Below are positions 9,353 to 16,400 of a DNA stretch of 36,218 bases, one piece after another. Location of the stretch: positions 1-36,218 of the forward strand of contig OMIV01000256.1 of the NCBI GenBank assembly GCA_900299185.1. The letters are read 5' to 3'. The DNA comes from Planctomycetaceae bacterium (GTDB lineage Bacteria > Planctomycetota > Planctomycetia > Planctomycetales > Planctomycetaceae). The translations under genes and the position numbers were made by a program. The notes under the pieces are model-generated. The model had not been told where the DNA came from, searched no databases, and saw nothing but the letters and a program-made list of their open reading frames with translations. How positions within the stretch are numbered: the first letter of the stretch is position 1; every line of letters starts with the position of its first letter.

Positions 9353-10951
9353 ATGGCCGAACCTCTGCACCTCTTGTTTGTTGCTGCTGAGAATGACGCT
9401 CTGCCAGGATGCAAGGTTGGAGGAGTAGGCGACGTTGTGCGAGACGTGCCTCTTGCGCTGTCAGCTCACCCTGCCTTTGAAGGTACGATTACTGTCGTTA
9501 CTCCATCCTATGGGTTCTTGCACGCAAGTCCGCTGCGATTATTGGGGAGTGTGGAATTCGCATTTTCTGGCGAGCGGACTTCGGCGGAGTTATTCGAAGT
9601 CGCGCCTAAGCGAACAGCACCGAATGTTCGACATGTTGTGGTGCATCACCCATCGTTCGAATTCATCGATCCAACCACCGGGCGGCATCGAATTTATTGT
9701 GACGATCCTCCAGGGGAACCGTTCGCGACGGATGCTACTCGGTATGCTCGTTTTTGTGCGGCATTGGCAGAATCGCTTTTGCTCGGCAAGTTAGGTGCGG
9801 TCAATCGAGTGCATCTTCACGATTGGCATACAGGTTTCTTTTTGATTCTCCGGGAATTCGAGCCACGGTATTCGTTGCTCAGAGGTATTAAGGCTGCGTT
9901 TTCAATTCACAACCTGGCTCTTCAGGGGGTGCGGCCGCTTCGAGGTTATGAGTCGGCTCTAGAAAGCTGGTTTCCAGGGCTGCAGTATGACTTGGCTGTT
10001 GTGGAAGACCCAGAGTATCTCGGGTGTATGAATCCAATGGCCGTTGGTATTCGCCTCGCGGATCGAGTGCATGTTGTATCTCCAAACTATGCCGATGAAA
10101 TCTGCTTGCCGAGTCGTCCGAAACGCAATCATCCCGATTGCGTGTTTTTCGGTGGTGAAGGGCTGGAGTTTGAACTTCTGCGGGCGAAAGATGAGGGGCG
10201 ATTGGTAGGTATTCTCAATGGTTGTGAATACCCACCGGGTCAATCACTGTCGCTACGTGATGACGCAAGTTGGCTGAAGCTCGTTGATACGATATATTCC
10301 GAAGTTGCCCGCTGGCCTGGGGCGACGTCAAATCCTCGACACGCGGGTACCTTGCGGCGTTTACTAGAGTGGAAGCGACGTGCTCGCCCCGGAGTCGTGA
10401 TGACGAGTGTGACCCGCGTAGTTGACCAGAAAGTGAGGTTGATGCGATTTCCTGAAGGCCCCACGCCTATAGAGAGAGTGTTGGCACGAACTGGAAATGA
10501 TGCAGTTTATATTCTGGCTGGGACCGGTGATGCTCAGTACGAGTCGTTTTTTGCGGACCTAACTGGGCTGTATGAGAATTTGCTGTTTATTAATGGGTTT
10601 AGTGTTTCAAGTGCAGAAGCCTTATACGGAGAAGGCGATTTGTTCTTGATGCCCAGCGCTTTTGAGCCTTGTGGTATTTCTCAGATGTTAGCAATGCGAG
10701 AGGGACAGCCATGTGTGGTGCATGCAACAGGTGGATTGAAAGATACGGTTATTGACGGTGAGACGGGGTTCGCTTTCGATGGAACGACCCAAGAGGCCCT
10801 GGGTATGGGTTTTATGGAAAAGACGATGTCGGCGGTTCGAATGAAAATAAACAGGTCGGCAGAGTTCGAAGCGATTCGATCGCGTGCTGCTGCTCAGCGT
10901 TTTTTGTGGTCGGATGCCGTCGGTCAGTATCTTGAGAGACTTTATCGCTAG
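9353..10951 (+). CDS. glgA: Glycogen/starch synthase (GT5)
   Basis: The enzyme transfers glucose from an ADP-glucose-type donor to an alpha-1,4-glucan. The N-terminal Rossmann domain has the KVGGVGDVV donor-binding loop at residues 21-29 and HLHDWHTGFF near 152-161, then FSIHNLALQG. The C-terminal GT-B domain has the ILNGCEYPP motif and the family's E-x7-E signature at FEPCGISQMLAMREG (about 437-451), followed by VVHATGGLKDTVIDG. The length of 532 aa is slightly above the usual 480-500. An AGGA lies 10 nt before the ATG. The GT5 call is firm; whether it uses ADP- or UDP-glucose cannot be read from the sequence. It lies between the DUF4432 gene and a Ser/Thr kinase gene on the same strand. Confidence 0.9.
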   Translation: MAEPLHLLFVAAENDALPGCKVGGVGDVVRDVPLALSAHPAFEGTITVVTPSYGFLHASPLRLLGSVEFAFSGERTSAELFEVAPKRTAPNVRHVVVHHPSFEFIDPTTGRHRIYCDDPPGEPFATDATRYARFCAALAESLLLGKLGAVNRVHLHDWHTGFFLILREFEPRYSLLRGIKAAFSIHNLALQGVRPLRGYESALESWFPGLQYDLAVVEDPEYLGCMNPMAVGIRLADRVHVVSPNYADEICLPSRPKRNHPDCVFFGGEGLEFELLRAKDEGRLVGILNGCEYPPGQSLSLRDDASWLKLVDTIYSEVARWPGATSNPRHAGTLRRLLEWKRRARPGVVMTSVTRVVDQKVRLMRFPEGPTPIERVLARTGNDAVYILAGTGDAQYESFFADLTGLYENLLFINGFSVSSAEALYGEGDLFLMPSAFEPCGISQMLAMREGQPCVVHATGGLKDTVIDGETGFAFDGTTQEALGMGFMEKTMSAVRMKINRSAEFEAIRSRAAAQRFLWSDAVGQYLERLYR

Positions 10952-10998
10952 CTGCGTTCTGCCATGTTTCATGCTCGCTTTTGATATAAGGGATCGCC

Positions 10999-12441
10999 GT
11001 GCCACTCCCTCAAGTTGATCTGTCTTCGACGTGGAATCACTTTTGCTTGGGGTGTAACGCCTGGTTTGCTCAGCCACATCGTGGCAATCAGTGCCCCAAT
11101 TGCGGCCGAGAAATGGTTGTCAGCGACACTGCCAGTCATGAAACGCTAATGCTGGATTTAGACGGAACAGGACCGGTCGCTCGCTTTAGTTTCAAGAATA
11201 ACGGCGATGATCCGATTGTTGGTCGTCGAGTCCATGTTTATGACGTTATGTCACTCATCGGCTCAGGGGCGATGGGGCGAGTGTATTTGGCTAATCACGG
11301 CGATCTCCATCGACATTGTGCCGTGAAAATCCTTGCTCCGAAGCGAGGTGTTTGCGACGACGAGTATATCGCTCGTTTCATGCAGGAAGGTCGAGCGGCG
11401 GCGGCACTCGTTCATCCCAATATTGTAACGGTGCATGCGGTCGGGCAGATGGACAGTCTGCATTTCTTGGAGATGGAATTCATCTCGGGGCGCTCGCTGC
11501 AACAACTCATTATTGACGAAGGTCGATTAACAACTGATCGCGCATTAAAGCTCGGGATGATGATAGCCGACGGACTGGCGGCAGCGCATCGCGACGGAAT
11601 CATTCATCGCGACGTCAAGCCCGATAATGTCCTGCTTAATAAGCATGGCATCGCGAAGATCGGTGATTTCGGGCTGGCGAAAAGATTGCTCAATCAAGCG
11701 GGGCAACCGTTTTCCGACTGTATTTGTGGGACGCCCCATTACATGGCCCCGGAGTTGTTGCAGGGGCAACCTGCGTCGCCTGCTAGCGACGTGTTTGCAC
11801 TTGGCGTTTGTCTTTATCAGATGCTGACGGGGCGTCTGCCGCGAGATTGCACTTCACTACGAGATCTCACTCGACATGTCTCTGAGTTGGCGATTCCGAA
11901 TGTGCGAGATCTTTGCCCGGATGTGTCGCTGGAAGTCGCTGAGTGCGTGGCTTTAATGACTTCTCCGACTCCAGCGGTACGGCCTCAAGATGCGGTGGCT
12001 GCAACTCAGCTTTTGCATGCGGTTTTGGGGCATGAACGGGATCTGGAGTCCCTGTTGTTAGAAGCATTTCGACATGAGCCGTCAGTAACATGGACTCGAC
12101 TTGGTGAGCAGTATCGACTTGTACGTCGCTTGCCTGAAGGTCGACAGCAAGTTGTCTTCTTGGAGCCGAGTGGTCACAGCGTCGATGAGCGACTGCTACT
12201 GCTGTACTCGGTTTGTTGTCCGGCTCAGCCGCATTTCTTTGAGAACGCGTTGCGTCGTAATTCGGAAATGTCGCATGGCAGTCTAGCTCTGCGCGACGTC
12301 GACGGTCTGTCTCAGTTTGTGGTGGTTGATACATACCCGCGATCCACTGTCGATCCGGAAGAAATCCGTCGGTCTGTCTTTGAGATTGCCATGCAAGCCG
12401 ATTGCGTCGAGCAACAATTGACTGGACAAGATCGGAATTGA
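10999..12441 (+). CDS. Ser/Thr protein kinase with N-terminal zinc ribbon
   Basis: Residues 16-35 form a CxxC-x12-CxxC zinc ribbon (C16, C19, C32, C35). A Hanks-type kinase domain follows at about 81-345: glycine loop GSGAMGRVYLA (88-98), Lys110 in CAVKIL, Glu130 in the C-helix, HRDVKPDN (203-210), DFG (223-225) and GTPHYMAPE (244-252). All catalytic residues are present, so it should be active. The last 130 or so residues match nothing I recognise. No transmembrane helix is seen, unlike many PknB-type receptors, so a soluble kinase is likely. The start is GTG at 10999 with AAGGGA 5 nt upstream. It lies 47 bp after glgA and could be co-transcribed, but control of glycogen synthesis by this kinase is only a guess. 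Confidence 0.9.
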   Translation: MPLPQVDLSSTWNHFCLGCNAWFAQPHRGNQCPNCGREMVVSDTASHETLMLDLDGTGPVARFSFKNNGDDPIVGRRVHVYDVMSLIGSGAMGRVYLANHGDLHRHCAVKILAPKRGVCDDEYIARFMQEGRAAAALVHPNIVTVHAVGQMDSLHFLEMEFISGRSLQQLIIDEGRLTTDRALKLGMMIADGLAAAHRDGIIHRDVKPDNVLLNKHGIAKIGDFGLAKRLLNQAGQPFSDCICGTPHYMAPELLQGQPASPASDVFALGVCLYQMLTGRLPRDCTSLRDLTRHVSELAIPNVRDLCPDVSLEVAECVALMTSPTPAVRPQDAVAATQLLHAVLGHERDLESLLLEAFRHEPSVTWTRLGEQYRLVRRLPEGRQQVVFLEPSGHSVDERLLLLYSVCCPAQPHFFENALRRNSEMSHGSLALRDVDGLSQFVVVDTYPRSTVDPEEIRRSVFEIAMQADCVEQQLTGQDRN

Positions 12442-12599
12442 GAGTCTGCCGTGTCGCGAGTGGCCGAGTTTTTCGCGAATATTGGCAATGACACCATGTG
12501 ACGCATCTGTGGTCGGTTTCGATAGATTAGCTGGCAGTTTATTGCATGGTTTATCCCAGTTATTGGCAAGTGGTGTCTATCAGTTATAAATACGTCACC

Positions 12600-13547
12600 T
12601 TATTTGATTTGTCGTCCCAGGATGTTAACGCCACTGCCGATTATCAAGTTGTTCTTCCAGGCCCAGCGATAGAACCGACCGTTCTTTTCAGGCGGAAGAA
12701 CCTGTAGTTCGCCGAATCCGGCAGCTTCAAACCATTCGCATAATTCGTCGGTAGTGTGGTGGAATTGATACTGAGGAGCGTACCAGTCGAAGTTGTCGCA
12801 GACCCGGTTTTCCCACACAGGATGTGTGCTGAAATTGATAATCTTGCTGAGAGTTTGCTTGGCGATCGGTATGCCGCCGACCAACGCGCCAAATCGGCAC
12901 CAAGGTTCAAGTCGCTCCGGGGGCAAGTTGGTTGTTACTCGTCGGATGCTTGAATTAAGTGCTTCTTGCCAAAACATGTTGCGGCGATATAGCCACACGG
13001 CCATGCGTCCGCCGGGCTTCACCATTTGAGCGACGGCGTCGAACACCGATTTGGTATCGCTGTCGTGATGCATGACGCCGATTGAAAACACGAAGTCAAA
13101 CGACGCTCGTTCAAACGGCAGGTGCTTGAGGTCTGCTTGGACGAGCTTTAGACCTGGCAGGTGTCCGCATAGTTTTGATGCTTTCTCGACAGCGGAAGTG
13201 TGATCAGCTCCGATGACTTCAGCTCCGGCTTCGGCAGCGACTTTGCAGTAACGTCCGCCACCACAGCCAGCATCGAGGACTCTCAGCCCCTTGAGTTCAG
13301 CCAAGCTGATACCGGTCTTCGCTTGAAACGTCGCTCGATCTTCGTCGTCGTGAGCGACCTCGTAGCGGTTCCACTGCAAGCCAAAGCTAGCGAGATGTTC
13401 CTGTTCGACGAACCTGGGAATGCCTGCTACGACCGGAATCTGCAACGAACAGCGTTCACAACGCAGTTCATCCTCGTGCTGTAATGCCTGAAGACATTGC
13501 GGACAGACGAGGCGATCGGGCGATCGTGGTAGGAAGAGTTCGCTCAC
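12600..13547 (-). CDS. Class I SAM-dependent methyltransferase with Trm112-like zinc ribbon
   Basis: The N terminus holds a zinc ribbon (C15, C18, C30, C33) with the IPVVAGIPRF continuation typical of Trm112-like domains fused to methyltransferases. The methyltransferase core begins with motif I, VLDAGCGGGRY (90-100), then an acidic residue in VIGADHT, and motif IV FDFVFSIGVMHH near 150. The C-terminal part (FHHTTDELCEWFEAAGF) is common in methyltransferase_11-type enzymes. The substrate is not predictable. It starts at GTG 13547 with only a weak purine stretch ahead. It is convergent with the kinase gene and lies behind the MFS transporter gene on the same strand, separated by a perfect 10-bp hairpin. 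Confidence 0.85.
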   Translation of the reverse strand: MSELFLPRSPDRLVCPQCLQALQHEDELRCERCSLQIPVVAGIPRFVEQEHLASFGLQWNRYEVAHDDEDRATFQAKTGISLAELKGLRVLDAGCGGGRYCKVAAEAGAEVIGADHTSAVEKASKLCGHLPGLKLVQADLKHLPFERASFDFVFSIGVMHHDSDTKSVFDAVAQMVKPGGRMAVWLYRRNMFWQEALNSSIRRVTTNLPPERLEPWCRFGALVGGIPIAKQTLSKIINFSTHPVWENRVCDNFDWYAPQYQFHHTTDELCEWFEAAGFGELQVLPPEKNGRFYRWAWKNNLIIGSGVNILGRQIK

Positions 13548-13601
13548 AGTTTTCTCATCGAGTCCAATCCAAAATCAGCACGATCCTCAATCGGTTTAAG
13601 C

Positions 13602-13633
13602 AGAGACGACTGCGGAATGTGCGAGTCGTCTCT
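13602..13633 (-). terminator. Hairpin between MFS and methyltransferase genes
   Basis: A perfect 10-bp inverted repeat (AGAGACGACT at 13602-13611 with its complement at 13624-13633) encloses a 12-nt loop. It lies 67 bp after the MFS stop codon and upstream of the methyltransferase start. No U-run follows the stem on the minus strand, so it may be a weak terminator or an RNA-processing or attenuation element rather than a classical intrinsic terminator. Confidence 0.45.
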
Positions 13634-13699
13634 TCAATCGGTATCAACTAGGAGTTGCAACGAACCCGGTACTGACAGAGTTTCGTCGACGGTTTTGTT

Positions 13700-15172
13700 T
13701 TACTCGGTCATCGTTTCTGGATTTGGCTCTGGCAACCACTGAGTCAGGACTGCACCCGCCAACGCATAGCAGCCTGCGATCATGGCACCGGTCAACGCAA
13801 TCTTGCTGGGATCAGGTGGTGTTGACTCGGACAACGTAATCGTCAGCCAGGCGGCACCCGTGCCAATGACGCGTCCTCCAATGTTGGCTGCGAAGCTTTC
13901 GCCAGTTCCTCGGAGATGAACTGGGAAGACCAACGGGATGTAGTTGCCCCAGAAGCTGAACTGGGCGACCGTGAAGAAGCCAGCCGCAAAAATGCCGAAC
14001 TTGATCATCGTCAATGAGTCCGCCTGCAAGTTCTGAGAGATCCAATAGAACAAGGCTGGAACTACAAACATGGCGGGCAGTTGGAAGCAGCGGAGCAGCA
14101 TGCGGCGGCTGACAACAACCAGCGCGGCCATTGCCAATGCAAACCGTCCGACGAGTCCTCCCAGTTCTTGAGAGAGTGTCACTTTGGCGACAGCTTCGTC
14201 GGCAGCGTTACCTCGAATGGCCTTCAGCTTTCCTTCAGGGAGCGGCTTGCCAGTATCTGCTTTTGCTTTTTCGTTGGCCTTCTCAACCACGCCTTTGGCG
14301 TACTCGGCGATTTCCTTATGGCCTTTAACTGGAGAGCCAAGGATTTGTGGCAACTGTTGAATCGCACCCAGAGCGAGTCCGTAGCTCGATGCGAAGATCA
14401 ACGTCGTGACGATCGTCGTGCGACGCAGTCCGGGAGCCAATAGGTCGAAGGGACTGGCGCGTTTGATCGTTCCTGTTTCTCGCTTGCGTTGCCATGCCGG
14501 AGACTCGGGCAAGAACGGGCGAATCAGGATCAAAGGCAGTGCCGGGATAACTCCCGAGATCAAGGTGTATCGCCAGGCTTCGTGTCCGCCATTGATTGCT
14601 GGCACGAGTTCTTCCTTAGCCAGCCAAGCTGCGAGCATGTTGGCACCAGCAACGAGCAAACCTCCGAATGACGAGAATGCTTGTGTGTAGCCCAAGACCT
14701 TCTCGCGCTGATGGCCGTCATCGAAAAGCTCTGCCAACCACGCGACGGCGGCTACGAACTCGACACAGACTCCGATGAAGACCAGGCAACGAAAGAAGAG
14801 CAGTTGATAAAGGGTCGTCGAGAATCCGGCGGCACATGCGGCGAAGGCATAGAGCAGAATGCTGAAGGTCAAGACGCGTCGACGGCCCAAGATGTCTGTT
14901 AGGTAGCCACCAACTAAGCCGAACAATCCGCCAGCCAGTGATGGAATGAAGAAGAGCATGCGAGCCCACTTCACGTACTCGGGAGATCCCGGTGTCAGCA
15001 GCGGAACACCGTTCTCACCGACTCCGCCCAAGGATGCCAATGCCGGTTTCACGATCAGCGGCAACATCAAGAGTTCGTAGATATCAAACGCAAAGCCGAT
15101 CGAAGCAATGATGCAAACTAGCCAAGTGACTCGGGTCATCTTGATCGAAGTGGAGGCAGCGGGGTCTGACAT
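13700..15172 (-). CDS. Major facilitator superfamily transporter
   Basis: This 490-residue membrane protein has about 12 predicted transmembrane segments. The MFS signature loop between helices 2 and 3 reads GYLTDILGRRRV, and the first helix has a charged FAFDIYE motif of the kind seen in sugar/organic-acid porters. A hydrophilic segment rich in Lys, Ala and Glu (around residues 285-340) interrupts the usual central loop between helices 6-7 or 7-8 and is longer than normal. The substrate is unknown. The ATG at 15172 lacks a purine-rich Shine-Dalgarno. It lies 142 bp downstream of the RidA-like gene on the same strand. Confidence 0.85.
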   Translation of the reverse strand: MSDPAASTSIKMTRVTWLVCIIASIGFAFDIYELLMLPLIVKPALASLGGVGENGVPLLTPGSPEYVKWARMLFFIPSLAGGLFGLVGGYLTDILGRRRVLTFSILLYAFAACAAGFSTTLYQLLFFRCLVFIGVCVEFVAAVAWLAELFDDGHQREKVLGYTQAFSSFGGLLVAGANMLAAWLAKEELVPAINGGHEAWRYTLISGVIPALPLILIRPFLPESPAWQRKRETGTIKRASPFDLLAPGLRRTTIVTTLIFASSYGLALGAIQQLPQILGSPVKGHKEIAEYAKGVVEKANEKAKADTGKPLPEGKLKAIRGNAADEAVAKVTLSQELGGLVGRFALAMAALVVVSRRMLLRCFQLPAMFVVPALFYWISQNLQADSLTMIKFGIFAAGFFTVAQFSFWGNYIPLVFPVHLRGTGESFAANIGGRVIGTGAAWLTITLSESTPPDPSKIALTGAMIAGCYALAGAVLTQWLPEPNPETMTE

Positions 15173-15254
15173 GGCGGGAGATCCAGAGGAAGGAGAAGAG
15201 GCAATTCGTGGATAGCTAAGACGTCGGACTGCGGGGTGGTGAGTAGTATCTGGA

Positions 15255-15300
15255 ATGATGAGGCCGACTCGCGAATTTCAAACTCGCCGGTCGGCTTAGT
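15255..15300 (-). terminator. Possible hairpin after the RidA-like gene
   Basis: GCCGAC near 15263 can pair with GTCGGC near 15290, with partial extension inside. It lies just downstream of the RidA-like stop codon and upstream of the MFS start. The stem is imperfect and lacks a clear U-run, so the call is tentative. Confidence 0.25.
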
Positions 15301-15314
15301 TACACCACCAAGGA

Positions 15315-15788
15315 CTAATTCTTGACGTGCAAAATGCACTCGACTTCGACGTTGATGTTGCTCGGCAGCGAGCCCATTCCCACGGCACTGCGAGCACCGC
15401 GGCCGGGATCTCCAAAGACTTCCACCATCAGATCACTAAAGCCATTCATGACCTTGGGATGGTTTTGGAAGTCAGGCACGGCATTGACCATACCCAGTAC
15501 TTTGATGACTCGAATAATGCGGTCGAGAGAACCGTACTCGCGCTTCAAGGTCGCGAGGATCGCCAAACCGACTTGTCGAGCGGCGAGGTAGCCTTCTTCC
15601 TCTGAGACTTCTGCTCCCACTTTGCCCGTGTAGAGAGTCTTATCTGCCTTCAGTGGACCATGACCGGAAACGTAGGCGAACTCACCCACTTGAACGACTG
15701 GGGTGTAGTTTCCGCCCGGCTTGGGAGCAGGGGGCAGTTCCAATCCATTTGCGGCGAGGAAAGCGGCCAGTCTGGCATCAGCGCTCAT
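15315..15788 (-). CDS. RidA family (YjgF/YER057c/UK114) protein
   Basis: This 157-residue protein belongs to the Rid superfamily, whose archetype hydrolyses reactive enamines or imines released by PLP enzymes. The core shows YVSGHGPL (39-46), a central helix with AILATLKREYGSLDRI, and the end motif GARSAVGMGSLPSN (131-144) followed by VEVE. Arg133 corresponds to the carboxylate-binding Arg of active RidA, so catalysis is possible. The protein is longer than canonical 128-aa RidA because of a longer N-terminal part, like the YjgF-like branch. The ATG at 15788 has AAGGAA 8 nt upstream. It is the first gene of a RidA-MFS-methyltransferase run on the minus strand. Confidence 0.88.
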   Translation of the reverse strand: MSADARLAAFLAANGLELPPAPKPGGNYTPVVQVGEFAYVSGHGPLKADKTLYTGKVGAEVSEEEGYLAARQVGLAILATLKREYGSLDRIIRVIKVLGMVNAVPDFQNHPKVMNGFSDLMVEVFGDPGRGARSAVGMGSLPSNINVEVECILHVKN

Positions 15789-16400
15789 GAGGCAGGTTCC
15801 TTGTGGCAGAAAGCGGGTTTCATAATGCGGTCGGGAGAATAGTTAGCTCCCGCGCGGCAAGCCACGCAGTGAAAAGCACAGATCTGATCTCGACGCACAA
15901 TTCCATGAGGCTTCAGTGCGAAAACTTCAACGAGTTCTCGCACCGGCGACGCGAGATTACGAGTTAATCACCGATGTCGAACTCGTTCGTGCAAGGCTGC
16001 ATCGTGCGAGAGTTGTTGCATCCGAATTCGTTCGGTGGCTGATTCATCAGTGTGAGTTGGATTCAAGTTTGTCGTGCTGGTCCCGACTTCGAGTTCATTC
16101 TGACCGTCACAATGTTTCTCCAGTTTCTCCAATTGATCGCGAAGTTCTGCTGCGAGTCAAACGGATGGCAGATTGGAGAGGCTGCGTTGGTGTTGCCTGT
16201 CAGAGAAACCTATCCGATTAGTGCTGCTCTAACGGGAATGTGATGCAGAGCGCAGATTCGGAATGTCGTAGGTCGATAAGCCTTACCAGATGCCGCGTGC
16301 GAAAAGCAGGGACTGTAATTCGGCGCGACCTCGACATTGGAACGCTCGGCGGGTTTAAGACCATCGTCGAGCCACTCGTCGACACGTCTCTTGCCCACGG
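15789..16400. other. Intergenic region, 612 bp, no gene recognised
   Basis: This gap separates the divergently oriented RidA-like gene and the second RTX-repeat gene, so it should carry both promoters. The ORFs in it (for example 15916-16221 plus) have no recognisable family features and overlap others in several frames. I see no tRNA, repeat or clear promoter boxes. Confidence 0.5.

Noticed and set aside
12442-12599. TCGCGA-N13-TCGCGA hairpin between convergent genes
   Set aside because: The 6-bp arms are self-palindromic and no T-run follows, so a terminator is not supported.
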